Shown here: positions 62,844 to 64,000 of the stretch, piece after piece
Layout: the number at the start of each line of letters is the position of its first letter
Position numbering within the stretch: the first letter of the stretch is position 1
Assembly: GCA_947494825.1 (NCBI GenBank)
Contig: CANLWN010000006.1
Coordinates: forward strand, 1 to 64,000
DNA from: an uncultured Flavobacteriaceae bacterium
GTDB lineage: Bacteria > Bacteroidota > Bacteroidia > Flavobacteriales > Flavobacteriaceae
Length of the DNA: 64,000 bases
Reading direction: 5' to 3'
The notes under the pieces: generated by a model
Database searches by the model: none
What the model saw: only the letters and a program-made list of their open reading frames with translations
What the model was told of the DNA's origin: nothing
Made by a program: the position numbers and the translations under genes

Positions 62844-63857
62844 ATGAAATATCTGATTCAAACCACCCTACTGTGTGGCCTCGCGGTGAGCTTTATGCTC
62901 TCCCATTCGGTATATGCCCAGGCCAAGGCCCCAACCAAAATCATATTCGATACCGACTTCGGAGGGGATGCCGATGATCTGGGCGCATTGGCCATGTTGA
63001 ACCATTTTCAGAACAAAGGGGAAATGGAGCTCTTGGCCATTATGTGTTGGAACCTGGAAAAATACGCGGTAAGTGCCATAGATGCAGTAAACACTTACTA
63101 CGGCAACCCGGATATCCCCATAGGGCTTCGTAAGGGGAAGCAGCACATAACGGACTGGAACCACGCTAAGCCCATAGCCGATAATTTGCCGCACAACGCT
63201 ACTTTTGAAAATGTTCCCGAAGCTACCCAGCTCTATCGGAAACTATTGGGTGAAAGTGACGACAAGAGCCTGGTCATCGTGACCGTGGGGCCTCTGATGA
63301 ACATCAAAAACTTGATCGATTCTAAACCTGACGCGTATTCCCCATTGGACGGCTTGGCATTGATCAATGCCAAGGTCAAGGAGTTTGTGATCATGGGAGG
63401 GAATTTTCCCAAGAGCGAGAACGAGTGGAATTTTGACGGTGATATGCCAGGGGTGACCAAGTATGTACTGGACCATCTTGAACTGCCCATTACCTTTTTG
63501 GGCGCCGAACTGGGCGCCAGTCTCAAAACGGGAGAAGTCTTTAATGCGTTGCCCAAAGACTCCCCTCTTTACCTGGGTTTCTATCACTTTAGCAAATATG
63601 CCCCTTGGATGAAACACCAATTCAAGGGTAAAATCTATGACAATGCCACTTTTGATCAAACTGCAGTACTTTATGCCGTTCGAAATGGTGTTGGCAGTTA
63701 TTGGCATCGGGTCGGGGACGGTTTTTGTGAAGCGGATGCCACCGGCGGAAACACCTGGAAACCAAAGAAAAATTCAAATCATTCCTATCTCGTACTCGAT
63801 ACCCCCATAGCAGAAATGGAGCTGGAATTGGAGCAGTTTATGCTGGGTGATTTTTAA
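62844..63857 (+). CDS. Secreted nucleoside-hydrolase-like protein
   Basis: The 337-residue product has a signal peptide (about residues 1-25, ending VYAQ) and an IU-nucleoside-hydrolase-type domain with the calcium-binding aspartate cluster DTDFGGDADD and a VTVGPLMNI segment. A late MGGNFPKSENEWN and a conserved Asp near FDQTAVLY fit the fold. Exported members of the family may cleave purine or pyrimidine ribosides outside the cytoplasm. Related flavobacterial proteins often occur in carbohydrate clusters; none is seen here. 286 bases separate it from the tRNA. Confidence 0.88.
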   Translation: MKYLIQTTLLCGLAVSFMLSHSVYAQAKAPTKIIFDTDFGGDADDLGALAMLNHFQNKGEMELLAIMCWNLEKYAVSAIDAVNTYYGNPDIPIGLRKGKQHITDWNHAKPIADNLPHNATFENVPEATQLYRKLLGESDDKSLVIVTVGPLMNIKNLIDSKPDAYSPLDGLALINAKVKEFVIMGGNFPKSENEWNFDGDMPGVTKYVLDHLELPITFLGAELGASLKTGEVFNALPKDSPLYLGFYHFSKYAPWMKHQFKGKIYDNATFDQTAVLYAVRNGVGSYWHRVGDGFCEADATGGNTWKPKKNSNHSYLVLDTPIAEMELELEQFMLGDF

Positions 63858-64000
63858 AACGGATTGGGAAGAAGAGAAATACAATAGCCTGCTATACCAT
63901 TCCCGACACCTCCAAGAACCCTAAAAAAGGCACTGAAACACCCTTCCCATTAAAATTGTAGCTCATTCGGCAACCCTGGTTCTTTTTGCACTGCTCTATC

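Overview
The window looks like chromosomal DNA of a marine-type member of the Flavobacteriaceae (Bacteroidota). Supporting signs are a SusC/SusD pair, many Bacteroidota-only families (PorT-like porin, GSCFA, DUF4136, DUF5522, DUF4230), a fused alpha/beta E1 dehydrogenase, and repeated Bacteroidota-type promoters with the -7 element TAnnTTTG. Genus cannot be fixed from sequence reading alone. No phage, plasmid, transposase or CRISPR was found.

Layout. 1-7601: a leftward promoter that resembles an rRNA operon promoter sits at the left edge, followed by a porin-like barrel gene, a GC-rich small secreted protein and an orphan SusD/SusC pair, all on the minus strand. 7830-21333: mixed housekeeping and envelope genes (rnhB, a large lipoprotein, an OmpA protein, lipB, a 51-residue Pmp3 protein, a membrane-tethered LuxR-type regulator, a thioredoxin-like TPR protein, lysS, a PKD lipoprotein, a DASS transporter). 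21408-31657: two paralogous secreted acidic repeat proteins, a large zinc metalloprotease, small envelope proteins, and a leftward operon (HEKIH protein, ACC-deaminase-like enzyme, glucosaminidase-LysM lipoprotein, hemL).

31876-50288 is the centre of the window. It is a 16-gene minus-strand run consisting of a TetR regulator, then paaE-A-B-C-D-G-H-I-J-Z-F-Y, then an E2 acyltransferase, a branched-chain-type aminotransferase and a fused E1 dehydrogenase. A long pterin-dependent phenylalanine hydroxylase gene (phhA) diverges from the regulator. Two near-identical 18-bp palindromes, one at the paaE promoter and one in front of the E2 gene, look like operators for the TetR protein and tie the two blocks together. 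No phenylacetate-CoA ligase (paaK) is present. A plausible reading is that phenylalanine is transaminated to phenylpyruvate, oxidatively decarboxylated straight to phenylacetyl-CoA by the E1/E2 complex, and then degraded through the epoxide/oxepin route to acetyl-CoA and succinyl-CoA. An ordinary branched-chain keto acid complex remains possible. PaaZ carries an additional C-terminal DUF1569 (DinB-like) domain.

50241-64000: DUF4230, GSCFA and DUF6090-like proteins, alaS, an M23 peptidase with a MerR regulator, a repeat-rich intergenic region, der, a NeuD-like acetyltransferase, era with an alanine/glycine:sodium symporter, an initiator tRNA preceded by two tandem 105-bp units that each start with a copy of the tRNA 5' end, and a secreted nucleoside-hydrolase-like protein.
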